A stretch of DNA of 64,000 bases, from contig CAKSIP010000003.1 in NCBI GenBank assembly GCA_934462825.1, forward strand, positions 40,512 to 104,511. The letters are read 5' to 3'. Positions 26,017 to 34,636 of the stretch are shown piece by piece. Both the position numbers and the translations under genes were made by a program. Below the pieces are notes generated by a model, which ran no database searches, was not told the origin of the DNA, and saw nothing but the letters and a program-made list of their open reading frames with translations. The stretch comes from an uncultured Eubacteriales bacterium (lineage in GTDB: Bacteria; Bacillota; Clostridia; Oscillospirales; CAG-272). The first letter of the stretch is position 1; each line of letters begins with the position of its first letter.

Positions 26017-29000
26017 ATGGCAATTGAAAGAAAAAAGATTTCCATGGACGGTAACCAAGCGGCTGCGCATGTAAGCTACGCTTTCACGGAAGTTGCCGGA
26101 ATCTACCCGATTACCCCTTCCAGCCCGATGGCAGACTACGTGGATCAGTGGTCGGTGCAGGGGCTCAAAAACATTTTCGGGACTACAGTTAAGGTGATAG
26201 AGATGGAATCGGAAGCCGGAGCTGCCGGAACCGTTCACGGTTCGTTGGCCGCCGGTGCGCTGACTACGACGTACACCGCATCCCAGGGACTTTTGCTGAT
26301 GATCCCGAACATGTATAAGATTGCCGGTGAATTGCTTCCCGGTGTATTTCATGTTTCCGCCCGCTGCGTCGCTTCGCATGCACTGAATATTTTCGGAGAT
26401 CACAGCGACGTGTATGCCTGCCGTCAGGTCGGTTTTGCAATGCTTGCCGAAACCAACCCGCAGGAAGTAATGGATTTGGGCGCTGTGGCTCATTTGGCTG
26501 CAATTAAAGGCAGAGTTCCGTTCTTGAACTTCTTTGACGGCTTCCGCACCTCGCACGAGATTCAAAAGATCGAGGCGTGGGACTACAAGGATCTGGCCGA
26601 AATGTGCGATATGGACGCAGTAGCGGCCTTCCGTGCGCATGCGCTGAATCCGGAGCATCCCGCTCTGCGCGGTTCCGCAGAAAACGGAGATATTTTCTTC
26701 CAGCACAGAGAAGCTTGCAACAAATATTACGATGCGCTTCCGGCTATTGTGGAAGAATACATGGACAAGGTACACGAAAAGCTCGGTACGAACTATAAAC
26801 CCTTTAACTACTACGGCGCGCCCGATGCCGACCGTGTGATCGTGGCTATGGGCTCGGTTTGCGACGTGGCAGAGGAAGTGATTGACTACCTGCTCGCTAA
26901 GGGCGAAAAGGTTGGTCTTGTCAAGGTCAGATTGTATCGTCCTTTCTGCGCGGATAAATTGGCTGCCGCTATCCCTGCAACCGTTAAGAAGATTGCCGTT
27001 CTTGACAGAACCAAGGAACCCGGTTCGCTTGGCGAGCCTCTGTATCTGGATGTTGTAACCGCCCTTTCGGTCGAAGGCAGAACCGATATTCAGGTTGTCG
27101 GCGGTCGTTACGGCCTCGGCTCCAAGGATACTCCTCCGTCCTCCATTTTTGCCATCTATGACAACCTTGCCGCCGATAAGCCGAAGGCAAACTTCTCGGT
27201 GGGTATCGTAGATGACGTGACCGGTCACTCCCTGGTGGAAAAGGCTTGCCCCGATACGGCGCCGGAAGGCACGATCGCCTGCAAGTTCTGGGGACTCGGC
27301 GGAGACGGTACCGTGGGCGCCAACAAAAACTCCATCAAGATTATCGGTAACCACACCGACAAGTTTATTCAGGCATATTTCCAATATGACTCGAAAAAGA
27401 CAGGCGGTATCACCATTTCGCACCTGCGCTTCGGTGATAAGCCCATCAAGTCGCCCTATTATATCAATAAGGCCAACTTCGTGGCTTGCCACAACCAGGC
27501 CTATATCGGCAAGTATGATATTGTCAGCGACGTAAAGCCGGGCGGCACGTTCCTGCTTGACTGTCAGTGGAGCGCCGAGGAGCTGAACGAAAAGCTTCCC
27601 GCTTCGGTCAAATCCTACATTGCCAACAATAACATACATTTCTATACAATCAACGCTACCGAGCTTGCTATCAAGAAGATCGGCAACGCGAAAGTAAAGA
27701 ATACAATTCTGCAATCGGCCTTCTTCTCGCTGGCTAAGATCCTGCCGAAGGATGAAGCAATTGAGTATATGAAGCAGATGGCCTATAAGTCCTACATCAA
27801 GAAGGGACAGGCGATGGTGGATCTGAACTATGCCGCTATCGACGCCGGCTCGGACGCTTTTGTTAAGATCGACGTTCCCGCCGCATGGAAGGATTGCGGT
27901 ACAGACGCACCGAAGGCGAAGATTTCCGACAAGCGCGAAGATCTGGCTGACTTTGTCAATGACATTGTGGAGCCTGTCAACGCAATGGCCGGCGACAAGC
28001 TGCCCGTTTCCGCTTTTGAAAAATATGTGGACGGTCAGTTCCCGCAGGGTGCCGCCGCTTTTGAAAAGAGAGGCGTGGCGGTCAGCGTTCCTACATGGAA
28101 TCCCGATAAGTGTATTCAGTGCAACAACTGCTCCTTTGTCTGCCCGCATGCAGCAATCCGTCCCTTCGCTATGAATGCGGAGGAAGCGGCAAAAGCTCCG
28201 GCTGTAACGAAATTTACCGCTAAGATGACAGGCAAGGGTTGCGAGGACTACAAGTTTACCGTGGCCATTTCGCCTTTGGATTGCATGGGCTGCACCCTTT
28301 GCGTCAAGGCCTGCCCGGTCAACGCCAATGCCGAAAAGAAGGCAGCGGCCGCCGGCGAAAAGGTGAAAAACGAGGATCTTGCCATTCGTATGGTTCCGCA
28401 GGCTCAGGAGCATGAACAGCAGGCCGCTTTCGACTATGCCGTGGCTTCCGTATCCTCCAAGAACCTTCCTTTCGCAGAAGTCAGCGTAAAGGGAAGCCAA
28501 TTCAAGCAGCCGTTGCTTGAGTTCTCCGGCTCTTGCGCAGGTTGCGCCGAAACCTCGTATGCGCGCCTTGTCACACAGCTCTTCGGCGAGAGAATGTACA
28601 TTTCCAATGCAACCGGATGCTCCTCCATTTGGGGCGGCTCCGCACCTTCCACCCCCTATACGGTGAATAAGGAAAGCGGACACGGCCCGGCATGGGCGAA
28701 CTCTCTGTTTGAGGATAACGCCGAGCACGGCCTTGGCATTTACCTCGGACAAAAGGCAATCCGCGACAGACTGATTGCTAAGGTGGAGGAAATGGCTGCT
28801 TCCGATAAGGCTTCGGACGAGTTCAAGGCGGCTGTCAAGGCCTTCTTGGATACGAAGGATGACGGAAAAGCCAACGATCCCGCCGCCAAAGCCTTGGTGA
28901 CGGAATTGGAAAAGGCCGCTGCAACGGGTTGCCCGATTGCATCCGAAGTGCTGGCTGAAAAAGAATACCTCTCCAAGAAATCCGTGTGGATCTTCGGCGG

Positions 29001-29622
29001 AGACGGCTGGGCATACGACATCGGATTCGGCGGACTTGACCACGTGCTGGCTTCCGGCGAGGACGTAAACGTATTCGTGTTCGATACGGAAGTGTACTCC
29101 AATACCGGCGGACAAGCCTCCAAGGCTTCCAACATCGGTCAGGTGGCACAGTTTGCCGCAGCCGGTAAGGCCATTGGCAAGAAGAACCTTGCCGAAATCG
29201 CTATGTCTTATGGCTATGTGTATGTTGCACAGGTGGCTATGGGCTATGACATGAATCAGCTGCTCAAGGCTCTGTCTGAAGCAGAAGCTTACCATGGGCC
29301 TTCCTTGATCATCGGATACGCTCCTTGCGAAATGCACGGCGTGAAGGGCGGTATGCAAAACTGCCAGCTTGAAATGAGAAAGGCAGTGGAAGCCGGCTAT
29401 TGGCTTACCTTCCGCTACAACCCCACGCTGGAGAGCAATAAGCTGACGATTGACTCCAAGGCACCCACCGCCGATTATAAGGCCTTTATCACCGGGGAAA
29501 CTCGTTACAGCCGGTTGACGCAAGCCTTCCCGGAACGTGCGGAAGCCCTCTTTGACAAAGCGGAGAACGTCGCACACGCAAAATACGAAAGACTCCAGAA
29601 GATGAGCAAGCTCTACGAATAA
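26017..29622 (+). CDS. nifJ: pyruvate:ferredoxin (flavodoxin) oxidoreductase
   Basis: One-chain enzyme of 1201 residues that turns pyruvate and CoA into acetyl-CoA, CO2 and reduced ferredoxin, the core of anaerobic pyruvate use. Domains in order: pyruvate-binding N-terminus with YPITPSSPMAD, the gamma-type region near 420-620, a two-cluster ferredoxin domain (CIQCNNCSFVCP near 698 and CMGCTLCVKACP near 755) and the thiamine diphosphate domain with SGSCAGCAETSY near 837, NATGCSSIWGG and GDGWAYDIG...VYSNTGGQ near 994-1030. Length and motifs are those of the family. An AGGAGG site precedes the ATG. Its codon use looks more selective than its neighbours', as in highly expressed genes. Confidence 0.97.
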   Translation: MAIERKKISMDGNQAAAHVSYAFTEVAGIYPITPSSPMADYVDQWSVQGLKNIFGTTVKVIEMESEAGAAGTVHGSLAAGALTTTYTASQGLLLMIPNMYKIAGELLPGVFHVSARCVASHALNIFGDHSDVYACRQVGFAMLAETNPQEVMDLGAVAHLAAIKGRVPFLNFFDGFRTSHEIQKIEAWDYKDLAEMCDMDAVAAFRAHALNPEHPALRGSAENGDIFFQHREACNKYYDALPAIVEEYMDKVHEKLGTNYKPFNYYGAPDADRVIVAMGSVCDVAEEVIDYLLAKGEKVGLVKVRLYRPFCADKLAAAIPATVKKIAVLDRTKEPGSLGEPLYLDVVTALSVEGRTDIQVVGGRYGLGSKDTPPSSIFAIYDNLAADKPKANFSVGIVDDVTGHSLVEKACPDTAPEGTIACKFWGLGGDGTVGANKNSIKIIGNHTDKFIQAYFQYDSKKTGGITISHLRFGDKPIKSPYYINKANFVACHNQAYIGKYDIVSDVKPGGTFLLDCQWSAEELNEKLPASVKSYIANNNIHFYTINATELAIKKIGNAKVKNTILQSAFFSLAKILPKDEAIEYMKQMAYKSYIKKGQAMVDLNYAAIDAGSDAFVKIDVPAAWKDCGTDAPKAKISDKREDLADFVNDIVEPVNAMAGDKLPVSAFEKYVDGQFPQGAAAFEKRGVAVSVPTWNPDKCIQCNNCSFVCPHAAIRPFAMNAEEAAKAPAVTKFTAKMTGKGCEDYKFTVAISPLDCMGCTLCVKACPVNANAEKKAAAAGEKVKNEDLAIRMVPQAQEHEQQAAFDYAVASVSSKNLPFAEVSVKGSQFKQPLLEFSGSCAGCAETSYARLVTQLFGERMYISNATGCSSIWGGSAPSTPYTVNKESGHGPAWANSLFEDNAEHGLGIYLGQKAIRDRLIAKVEEMAASDKASDEFKAAVKAFLDTKDDGKANDPAAKALVTELEKAAATGCPIASEVLAEKEYLSKKSVWIFGGDGWAYDIGFGGLDHVLASGEDVNVFVFDTEVYSNTGGQASKASNIGQVAQFAAAGKAIGKKNLAEIAMSYGYVYVAQVAMGYDMNQLLKALSEAEAYHGPSLIIGYAPCEMHGVKGGMQNCQLEMRKAVEAGYWLTFRYNPTLESNKLTIDSKAPTADYKAFITGETRYSRLTQAFPERAEALFDKAENVAHAKYERLQKMSKLYE

Positions 29623-29647
29623 TCCTTCGATAAGAGCATAAAACAGA

Positions 29648-29686
29648 GGAGGCTGTTAAAAAGCAGAACGCTTTTTAACAGCCTCC
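29648..29686 (+). terminator. hairpin terminator with GTTAAAAA core
   Basis: The stem GGAGGCTGTTAAAAAGC pairs perfectly with its downstream copy around a five-base loop. It lies between the convergent nifJ and XRE genes and can serve both. It belongs to the same hairpin family as those at 6734, 47926 and 61340. Confidence 0.82.
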
Positions 29687-29727
29687 GAACTGTTTTTCCG
29701 AAACGTAAGCCCTTTTTGGGGGGAGAA

Positions 29728-30495
29728 TCATCGTTTTTTGTAGAGGACTAATTCGGGGTTTTCGCCGCCCTTTTCATACGTGCAGACAAGCAAAAACGTC
29801 ATATCGGCCACAATACCGAAGTACCGGTCTTTGCCAAATTCACATTCCAATTGATTGCCTAAATAAGTCTTTTCATCGTTCAGAAGCTTTACGGTGCCTC
29901 CGTTCGGGAGCGGATATTCGAGATTTACGTATTTGCCAACCAGCGCATGCAGTTTTTCCACTTTGGGCATTCCTTCAATGGCAAGGTCGTTCAATTCATT
30001 TATCAATTGCAATTTGAATTGCTCAAACTGCCCGCCGTCGCTGAGTTGCTCGTATCTTTTCCAATAGTTCAGCTGGGGAAGCAGCTCTTTTAAGTATGCG
30101 CGAGCCTGCGCTTCGGTGAAGGTGTCGTCCGCCATATGCTTGACGCAAACCTCAATCAGGTCGTCCATATCATTGTACGTATACGTGCCGTCGGCATAGC
30201 ACCATTTGCAGTATTCTTCGTTCAGCGCGCCGTCCTTGTCGTGGCCGAGGATCGCATCGTCATCTAACGGCATGCCGCAGCATTGGCAAATCAATTTTCG
30301 CGGAGAGCCTAAAAGTGTGTTGATGGAAACGTCAAACAACTTTGAAAGCAGTTTCAGCGTTTCGATGCTCGGCGTTGTTTCTCCGGTTTCCCAGCGCGAC
30401 ACCGCTTGCCTTGTGACAAAAACTTTTTCGGCAAGATCGTCCTGGGACATGCCGTTTTGGGTGCGAAGCTCTGCTATTATCTTTTTTGTTTCCAT
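29728..30495 (-). CDS. XRE-family regulator with zinc ribbon
   Basis: A 255-residue transcription factor. Residues 1-65 are a Cro/C1-type helix-turn-helix (MSQDDLAEKVFVTRQAVSRWETGETTPSIETLKLLSKLF). Residues of about 70-150 hold a zinc ribbon, CQCCGMPL...YCKWCYADG, of the Zn_ribbon_2 type followed by helices (EAQARAYLKELLPQLNYW). The C-terminal 100 residues form an unassigned beta-rich domain (YVNLEYPLPNGGTVKLLND, FGIVADMTFLLVCTYEKGG). The ribosome site is AAAGGAG. The signal it senses is unknown. Confidence 0.85.
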   Translation of the reverse strand: METKKIIAELRTQNGMSQDDLAEKVFVTRQAVSRWETGETTPSIETLKLLSKLFDVSINTLLGSPRKLICQCCGMPLDDDAILGHDKDGALNEEYCKWCYADGTYTYNDMDDLIEVCVKHMADDTFTEAQARAYLKELLPQLNYWKRYEQLSDGGQFEQFKLQLINELNDLAIEGMPKVEKLHALVGKYVNLEYPLPNGGTVKLLNDEKTYLGNQLECEFGKDRYFGIVADMTFLLVCTYEKGGENPELVLYKKR

Positions 30496-30527
30496 TGAAA
30501 AGCTCCTTTCCTTGTCCTGTTTTCTTT

Positions 30528-30556
30528 ATTATAGCATAGTGTTTTTCAAAAAACAA
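30528..30556 (-). promoter_or_regulatory. housekeeping-type promoter of the XRE regulator gene
   Basis: On the minus strand: TTGTTT, a 17-bp spacer and TATAAT, 33 bases before the start codon. Confidence 0.68.
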
Positions 30557-30611
30557 GCAACGGCCTGTTGCTTTGGGGCAGGAGGGAAGGAAAGGATATG
30601 CCCCAAAAGCC

Positions 30612-30647
30612 AAAAAAGACGGCCTGTAAGTTTTCTTACAGACCGCC
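30612..30647 (-). terminator. terminator of the tRNA-Leu gene
   Basis: On the minus strand a stem GGCGGTCTGTAAG/CTTACAGGCCGTC with an AAAA loop is followed by six T residues. It begins seven bases after the tRNA. Confidence 0.88.
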
Positions 30648-30653
30648 GCGCTT

Positions 30654-30738
30654 TGGTACACCTGACAGGACTTGAACCTGCACATCGTTTGATAATGGAT
30701 CCTAAATCCATCGCGTCTGCCAATTCCGCCACAGGTGC
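30654..30738 (-). tRNA. tRNA-Leu, anticodon UAG, CCA encoded
   Basis: On the minus strand the sequence begins GCACCTGTGGCGGAATTGG and ends CAGGTGTACCA. The seven-base acceptor arms pair (with G-U at the end). The anticodon stem ATGGA/TCCAT encloses TTTAGGA, placing TAG as anticodon. A long variable arm and GGTTCAAGTCC T-loop are those of a class II tRNA. It is flanked by its own promoter and terminator, so it is an independent unit. Confidence 0.95.
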
Positions 30739-30762
30739 ATACATGCCCTTTATGGGCAATTT

Positions 30763-30791
30763 ATTGTAACACACGGGGCGGTTTCTGTCAA
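30763..30791 (-). promoter_or_regulatory. housekeeping-type promoter of the tRNA-Leu gene
   Basis: On the minus strand: TTGACA (consensus), a 17-bp spacer and TACAAT, about 25 bases before the mature tRNA 5' end. Confidence 0.82.
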
Positions 30792-30922
30792 TGCTTTTTT
30801 GCTTTTCGCTTCGGAAAATCTTTTCCGCCGGAAAAGAAAAAACTCGCCCCGTTGCCGTGGCAGTGCCGCCGTCGGCCGAAGGAGCCTTTTGGAGAAAAAT
30901 TGAAATGGAATCATTTTTTTTC

Positions 30923-30951
30923 TTGCTTTTGAGAAAAAAATATGATATACT
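30923..30951 (+). promoter_or_regulatory. housekeeping-type promoter of the zinc-ribbon membrane protein gene
   Basis: TTGCTT, a 17-bp spacer and TATACT, about 110 bases before the ATG. The leader contains a GAAAGAGAGAAAA purine stretch. Confidence 0.68.
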
Positions 30952-31061
30952 ATGAAAAATCAGAAGGAAAGATGCCCCCTTGCTTCCTGTAGGGGGAAGC
31001 GTGAACGGGAAGGGAAAATCAAGTAAGAACACGCAAACACGCAAGAAAGAGAGAAAACGCT

Positions 31062-31628
31062 ATGAAAGAATATCGAAACGATTTGCGCGGGGAAAACGAC
31101 CAAACCCAAAAGGACACAACGCCGGAACAACAGCAGCATGAAAAAAGGAAAAAAAGCCTGAAAACCCTCGGAGTCATTCTCTTGAGCGTGGGGGCTGTGT
31201 TGAGTGCTATCGGATTGATTGACTTTTTCCGTGCGTTTCACTCGCCCGGCCGTGTGCCGACGCTGTTTTTCCTGACCATGCTCGGCTTTCCGTTGCTTGC
31301 CACCGGGATCGCCGCTTTGATGCTGGGCTATCGCCGTGAAATACTTCGCTATCAGAAAAACGAGAGCGTGCCTGTCATTCGAGAAGCCGGACGAGACATT
31401 GCGCCGATGGTAAAGGACATTTCTGCCGCCGTAAAGCAGGGCAGTGAGGAGGGCGCTTCGCCCGAAACGGTGCGTTGCCCCGATTGCGGAACGGAAAATC
31501 CGTCGGACAGCCGTTTTTGCAAGCAGTGCGGTCGGCCTTTTGTGCGGATTTGCCCCTTTTGCGGGAAAGCCGTGCCGGCAGACAGCCGGTTTTGCAACGC
31601 CTGCGGAAAGACACTGCCTCCTTCGTGA
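31062..31628 (+). CDS. membrane protein with two zinc ribbons
   Basis: A protein of 188 residues. The first 30 residues are charged and glutamine-rich; two helices follow (about 35-55 and 65-90). The C-terminus holds two short zinc ribbons, CPDCGTENPSDSRFCKQCG and CPFCGKAVPADSRFCNACG, with regular CxxC pairs. Proteins with a membrane anchor and such ribbons are common in Firmicutes and have no assigned role. It is a single-gene unit with its own promoter and a strong terminator. The start follows a GAAAGAGAG stretch. Confidence 0.75.
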   Translation: MKEYRNDLRGENDQTQKDTTPEQQQHEKRKKSLKTLGVILLSVGAVLSAIGLIDFFRAFHSPGRVPTLFFLTMLGFPLLATGIAALMLGYRREILRYQKNESVPVIREAGRDIAPMVKDISAAVKQGSEEGASPETVRCPDCGTENPSDSRFCKQCGRPFVRICPFCGKAVPADSRFCNACGKTLPPS

Positions 31629-31688
31629 CGGCGTGCCGAAATCGCGTTCCCCAAACGCTGCAGACGGCGTATAAATAAAAATAAGAAA

Positions 31689-31740
31689 AACGAAACCGCA
31701 AAGGAAGAAGCCTTCCTTTGCGGTTTCGTTTCGTTTTTTG
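31689..31740 (+). terminator. intrinsic terminator
   Basis: An 18-bp stem, AACGAAACCGCAAAGGAA paired with its complement, then TCGTTTTTT. The 130 bases after it, up to the spoVAE stop codon, hold only irregular T-rich stretches with no gene that I can support. Confidence 0.88.
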
Positions 31741-31874
31741 CAGAATTGCTTTGCCTTGTTTTTTGCGACCGTCGCTTGCTTTCAGTAGCTCGCGTTCCCT
31801 CTTTTTTGCGGCCTGCGCTTGTTTTTTTGTAGCCTCGCTTTGCCCGGCCGGCCGTCGCTTGGGATGCAAGGGCC

Positions 31875-32231
31875 TTATTTTTTGGGCTTGGCTTTGAAAA
31901 TCAGCGCGGCGATAAAGCCGCACACCAAGGCCGCGGCCGTGCCGGCCGAAGCGGCGGTCAAAGGGCCGGACAAGGCGCCGATCCATCCGCGCTCGTCTAC
32001 GGCTTCGCGCACCCCTTTGGCAATGTTGTAACCAAACCCGGTCAAGGGAACGGTGGCACCGGCCCCCGCCCATTCCACGAGAGGCGCATATACGCCGACA
32101 GCACCCAAAAAGACGCCGGCTACGACATAGGCGACCAAAATGCGCGCCGGTGTCAGGCCGGTTTTATCAAGTAAAAGCTGCGCAATCACGCAGAAAGCGC
32201 CTCCAATAAGAAAAGCCAATAGGAAAATCAT
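31875..32231 (-). CDS. spoVAE: stage V sporulation protein AE
   Basis: Membrane component of the SpoVA channel that moves dipicolinic acid into spores and out at germination. It has 118 residues and four hydrophobic helices, with family hallmarks LLLDKTGLTPARILV, YAPLVEWAGAGATVPLTGFGYNIAKGVREAV and a C-terminal FIAALIFKAKPKK. The ATG at 32231 fits the family start but lacks a clear ribosome site; a GTG 15 codons upstream is the alternative. Unusually, spoVAC and spoVAD do not adjoin it: upstream lie tandem terminators and lplA. Either they are elsewhere or this is a second copy. Confidence 0.88.
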   Translation of the reverse strand: MIFLLAFLIGGAFCVIAQLLLDKTGLTPARILVAYVVAGVFLGAVGVYAPLVEWAGAGATVPLTGFGYNIAKGVREAVDERGWIGALSGPLTAASAGTAAALVCGFIAALIFKAKPKK

Positions 32232-32341
32232 GCTGTTTCTGTGGCTTTTGCCGGAGCCTGCTCTTGTGTCGGGCACGAATCAAGCGCGTGGCGGCCGCAC
32301 ACGGACACGGCGGCAAAAAGCTCTCTCCCTTCGGGTTGCCA

Positions 32342-32470
32342 TTTTCATCGAAAAAAGGCTTCTGAAAAAAGTATTCCCGGCTTTTCGGGGGCTATACCAA
32401 TCCGGTTGTCTTTTTCATCGAAAAAGTCTTTTGAAAAAAGGATCCCCCGGAAAACCGGGGGATATACCAA
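32342..32470 (-). terminator. tandem duplicated terminator repeat
   Basis: Two direct copies of a roughly 60-bp unit (32342-32400 and 32412-32470). Both begin TTTTCATCGAAAAA, have GAAAAAAG in the middle and end in TATACCAA. On the minus strand the copy nearest lplA forms ATCCCCCGG-TTTT-CCGGGGGAT followed by CCTTTTTT, a strong terminator. The other copy has a decayed stem (CCCG/CGGG). Their place fits double termination after lplA. Confidence 0.75.
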
Positions 32471-32513
32471 GAAAAGAGAGCGATGAAAAATGAAAAAATG
32501 GATTTGATGCTTG

Positions 32514-33563
32514 TCAAATGTTGTTTTGCAAAAGTGTCGATACAGCCTTTTGCATTTCTTGACTAAGCTCCTCGGGAAGGGCAAGCGAAGCAAGCGCCCG
32601 CTCGGCGGCGATGCTTAAATCGTGGGCGGCATAGGAACAGCCGATAAACGCATTTTCCAAGGCGGGCGCGGCCGTTTCGGCCATGCAATCGGAATAGACG
32701 CGGCAATCGGCCACCGTGCCGTCCTTGACGGCAAAGAAACATTCGATGCTGCCAAAGGGGAAGCGGGCCGCAAAGGAGTCGGTAAAATCCATCGGGCGGC
32801 CGTACAGCCAGGCATCACTGCGGAAAAAGGCCGTGTCGTCTGCGATGCGCTTGGCGTCTTCGGACGAAAGCAATGTTACATCCGTGTTTTGCCATTGCGG
32901 CGTAGCGTCGGCGCCGTAGCTGGCGGCAAAGGCGGACAAAAGCGATTCGCTGAGGGACTTGGGCGTGATTTGATCGGACAAAGCGTGCAGGTTGACCACG
33001 CGAGAGCGCACGGAGGCGACGCCTTTGGATTGCAGCTTTTCTTTGGAAACATTGAGGAATTTCGCCATTCGTCCGGTGTCGGCCGAGATCAGAATACAAC
33101 CGTGGTGACAGCGGTTTTGCCCCTGACCGTCGGGAGCCTTGACCGAATAAAAGGCATTGCCCGAAAATTTTCGCCCATCGGTTACTGTCAGATCATTGCG
33201 CCCCGATACGAGCGCCTCCACGCCAAAGGGGAGCAGAGCCTTTCCGATGACCGAAAGCTGTTTTGGCACCGAGTAAAGGCTTTCATGGGCGGCAAAGGTA
33301 AAATTCAGATTGCCGATGTCATGATAGACCGCTCCGCCGCCGGAGAGACGTCGGGCGATTTTGCCGCCGTCGGTCAGAAAATCGGAAACGCGACATTCTT
33401 TCCAGACATTTTGATTTCGTCCGATGACGATGGTATCGGCGTTTTGCCATAAAAAGAGCGCCACCGTGTCGGGGGGCAGTGTGGCGGTAATATATTTTTC
33501 CCAGGCGATGTTTTCATAAGGCGAGAAGCTTTGGGAAAGGTAGATTTTTGTTTTGCAATTCAT
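32514..33563 (-). CDS. lplA: lipoate-protein ligase A
   Basis: Activates lipoate with ATP and attaches it to lipoyl domains. The protein has 349 residues. Signatures are VIGRNQNVWKE, IARRLSGGGAVYHDIGNLNFTF and GRKFSGNAFY near the N-terminal half; the C-terminal accessory domain of the LplA family is present. The ATG at 33563 (MNCKTK) has GGAATGG seven bases before it and is preferred to an upstream frame. It follows plsY by 76 bp and probably shares its promoter. No lipoate-dependent dehydrogenase or glycine cleavage gene lies in the window. Confidence 0.93.
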   Translation of the reverse strand: MNCKTKIYLSQSFSPYENIAWEKYITATLPPDTVALFLWQNADTIVIGRNQNVWKECRVSDFLTDGGKIARRLSGGGAVYHDIGNLNFTFAAHESLYSVPKQLSVIGKALLPFGVEALVSGRNDLTVTDGRKFSGNAFYSVKAPDGQGQNRCHHGCILISADTGRMAKFLNVSKEKLQSKGVASVRSRVVNLHALSDQITPKSLSESLLSAFAASYGADATPQWQNTDVTLLSSEDAKRIADDTAFFRSDAWLYGRPMDFTDSFAARFPFGSIECFFAVKDGTVADCRVYSDCMAETAAPALENAFIGCSYAAHDLSIAAERALASLALPEELSQEMQKAVSTLLQNNI

Positions 33564-33639
33564 TGTTTTTCCATTCCTGTGTTCCTGCATTTTTGCGTTT
33601 CTGTATTTTGGCTTTTGTGCCGTGTTGGCACAGCCTTGC

Positions 33640-34275
33640 TTATTTCTTTCTGTATTTGCCTGAATGGGCCTTGCGCAAGCCGATTTCTTTGCCGCTGATG
33701 ATGTTGCGGATGTTTTCGATGTGCTTAATCAGAATGGCCAGCGTGACGGCCGAGGCTACAAGCACGGAAAACAGCGTTGTGGGCGAGCCTTTGTCAATCA
33801 GATAGGCAAGGATGGGGAAGCCGACCGCTAAAACGATCGTGGCGATGGCAATGTAATCGGTGATCAGCGTGACAAGGATAATGATGGCGCCGCCGATGAG
33901 AAACGCGCGCCAATCTATGACGATGAGGGAGCCGATCAGGCAAGCCAGCCCCTTGCCGCCGCGAAAGCCGAGAAAAACCGGGAAAAGGTGGCCGAAAATA
34001 CAGCCGGCCGCCGTAAGGAACCAAAGCATGGGGACGGAAGGGAAAATCAAACGAACGATCCAAACAGAGAGAGCTGCTTTGGCAATGTCGGCGGCCCCGG
34101 TGAGGACGCCTGCCCCCCACCCCATGGTAACCATCGCATTGGAGGCGCCGGGATTGCCGGATCCGTTTTCCCTTATGTCCATGCCCTTTCTTTTGCCGAG
34201 AAAATAGGCGGTGTTGATATTTCCGATGAGATAGGCGATAAAAAAGCAAAGTGCCCCTTGCCAAAGAAGATCCAT
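33640..34275 (-). CDS. plsY: acyl-phosphate:glycerol-3-phosphate acyltransferase PlsY
   Basis: Membrane enzyme that moves the acyl group from acyl-phosphate (made by PlsX) to glycerol 3-phosphate, the first step of phospholipid assembly. It has 211 residues and about five to six helices. Motifs are IGNINTAYFLGKRKGMDIRENGSGNPGASNA, GHLFPVFLGFRGGKG (substrate loop) and the C-terminal IKHIENIRNI. The ATG at 34275 fits the family; the open frame upstream would add a K/E-rich stretch encoded by a 7-bp repeat and is not believed coding. The leader carries that repeat. Confidence 0.93.
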   Translation of the reverse strand: MDLLWQGALCFFIAYLIGNINTAYFLGKRKGMDIRENGSGNPGASNAMVTMGWGAGVLTGAADIAKAALSVWIVRLIFPSVPMLWFLTAAGCIFGHLFPVFLGFRGGKGLACLIGSLIVIDWRAFLIGGAIIILVTLITDYIAIATIVLAVGFPILAYLIDKGSPTTLFSVLVASAVTLAILIKHIENIRNIISGKEIGLRKAHSGKYRKK

Positions 34276-34317
34276 GATGTTCGGTTTCCGCTGAAAAGCG
34301 GATTTCTCCTTTCTTCC

Positions 34318-34356
34318 TTCTTCTTTCTTCTTTCTTCTTTCTTCTTTCTTCTTTCT
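34318..34356 (-). repeat. 7-bp microsatellite in the plsY leader
   Basis: Five or more copies of GAAAGAA (minus strand; TTCTTTC on the plus strand) with degenerate flanks, between the plsY promoter and start codon. Confidence 0.9.
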
Positions 34357-34388
34357 GTCCTTTTGATTGATCCGAATCAAGCTGTTTT

Positions 34389-34417
34389 ATTGTAGCATAT
34401 CAAGGGGAATCCGTCAA
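34389..34417 (-). promoter_or_regulatory. housekeeping-type promoter of plsY-lplA
   Basis: On the minus strand: TTGACG, a 17-bp spacer and TACAAT. The predicted leader is about 105 bases and contains the GAAAGAA repeat. The rest of the divergent gap to 34636 holds no other signal that I can support. Confidence 0.78.
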
Positions 34418-34636
34418 GGAAATTCTTTGATTTTGTCCCCATCGGGTGCCATGACGCGTGGAAAGGCTCAAAAGGCCGGCGCGGCGGCGCATAAATGCTT
34501 TGCTTGGGGGTAAAATAAATAAGAATACAGAATACGGGACTGCGGGGAAAAGCCAAAGGCGGCATAGCCTCAGACCACCCATAGCATGGGGCGAGAGGGG
34601 ACACGCTCGGAGCCGCAGAGGGGGAGGAAAGTAAAA

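Noticed and set aside
25999..29577. Very long open frame on the minus strand opposite nifJ (about 1190 codons)
   Set aside because: It mirrors the codon structure of nifJ, has no ribosome site or recognisable domain, and its composition is that of an antisense shadow. Similar shadows lie opposite the phosphoesterase genes (1550-3523) and ntpB (43895-45352).
32342..32470. Direct repeats as a possible CRISPR fragment
   Set aside because: Only two imperfect units of about 60 bp with a 70-bp period, each with a hairpin and T-run; they are better explained as duplicated terminators. No cas genes are present.
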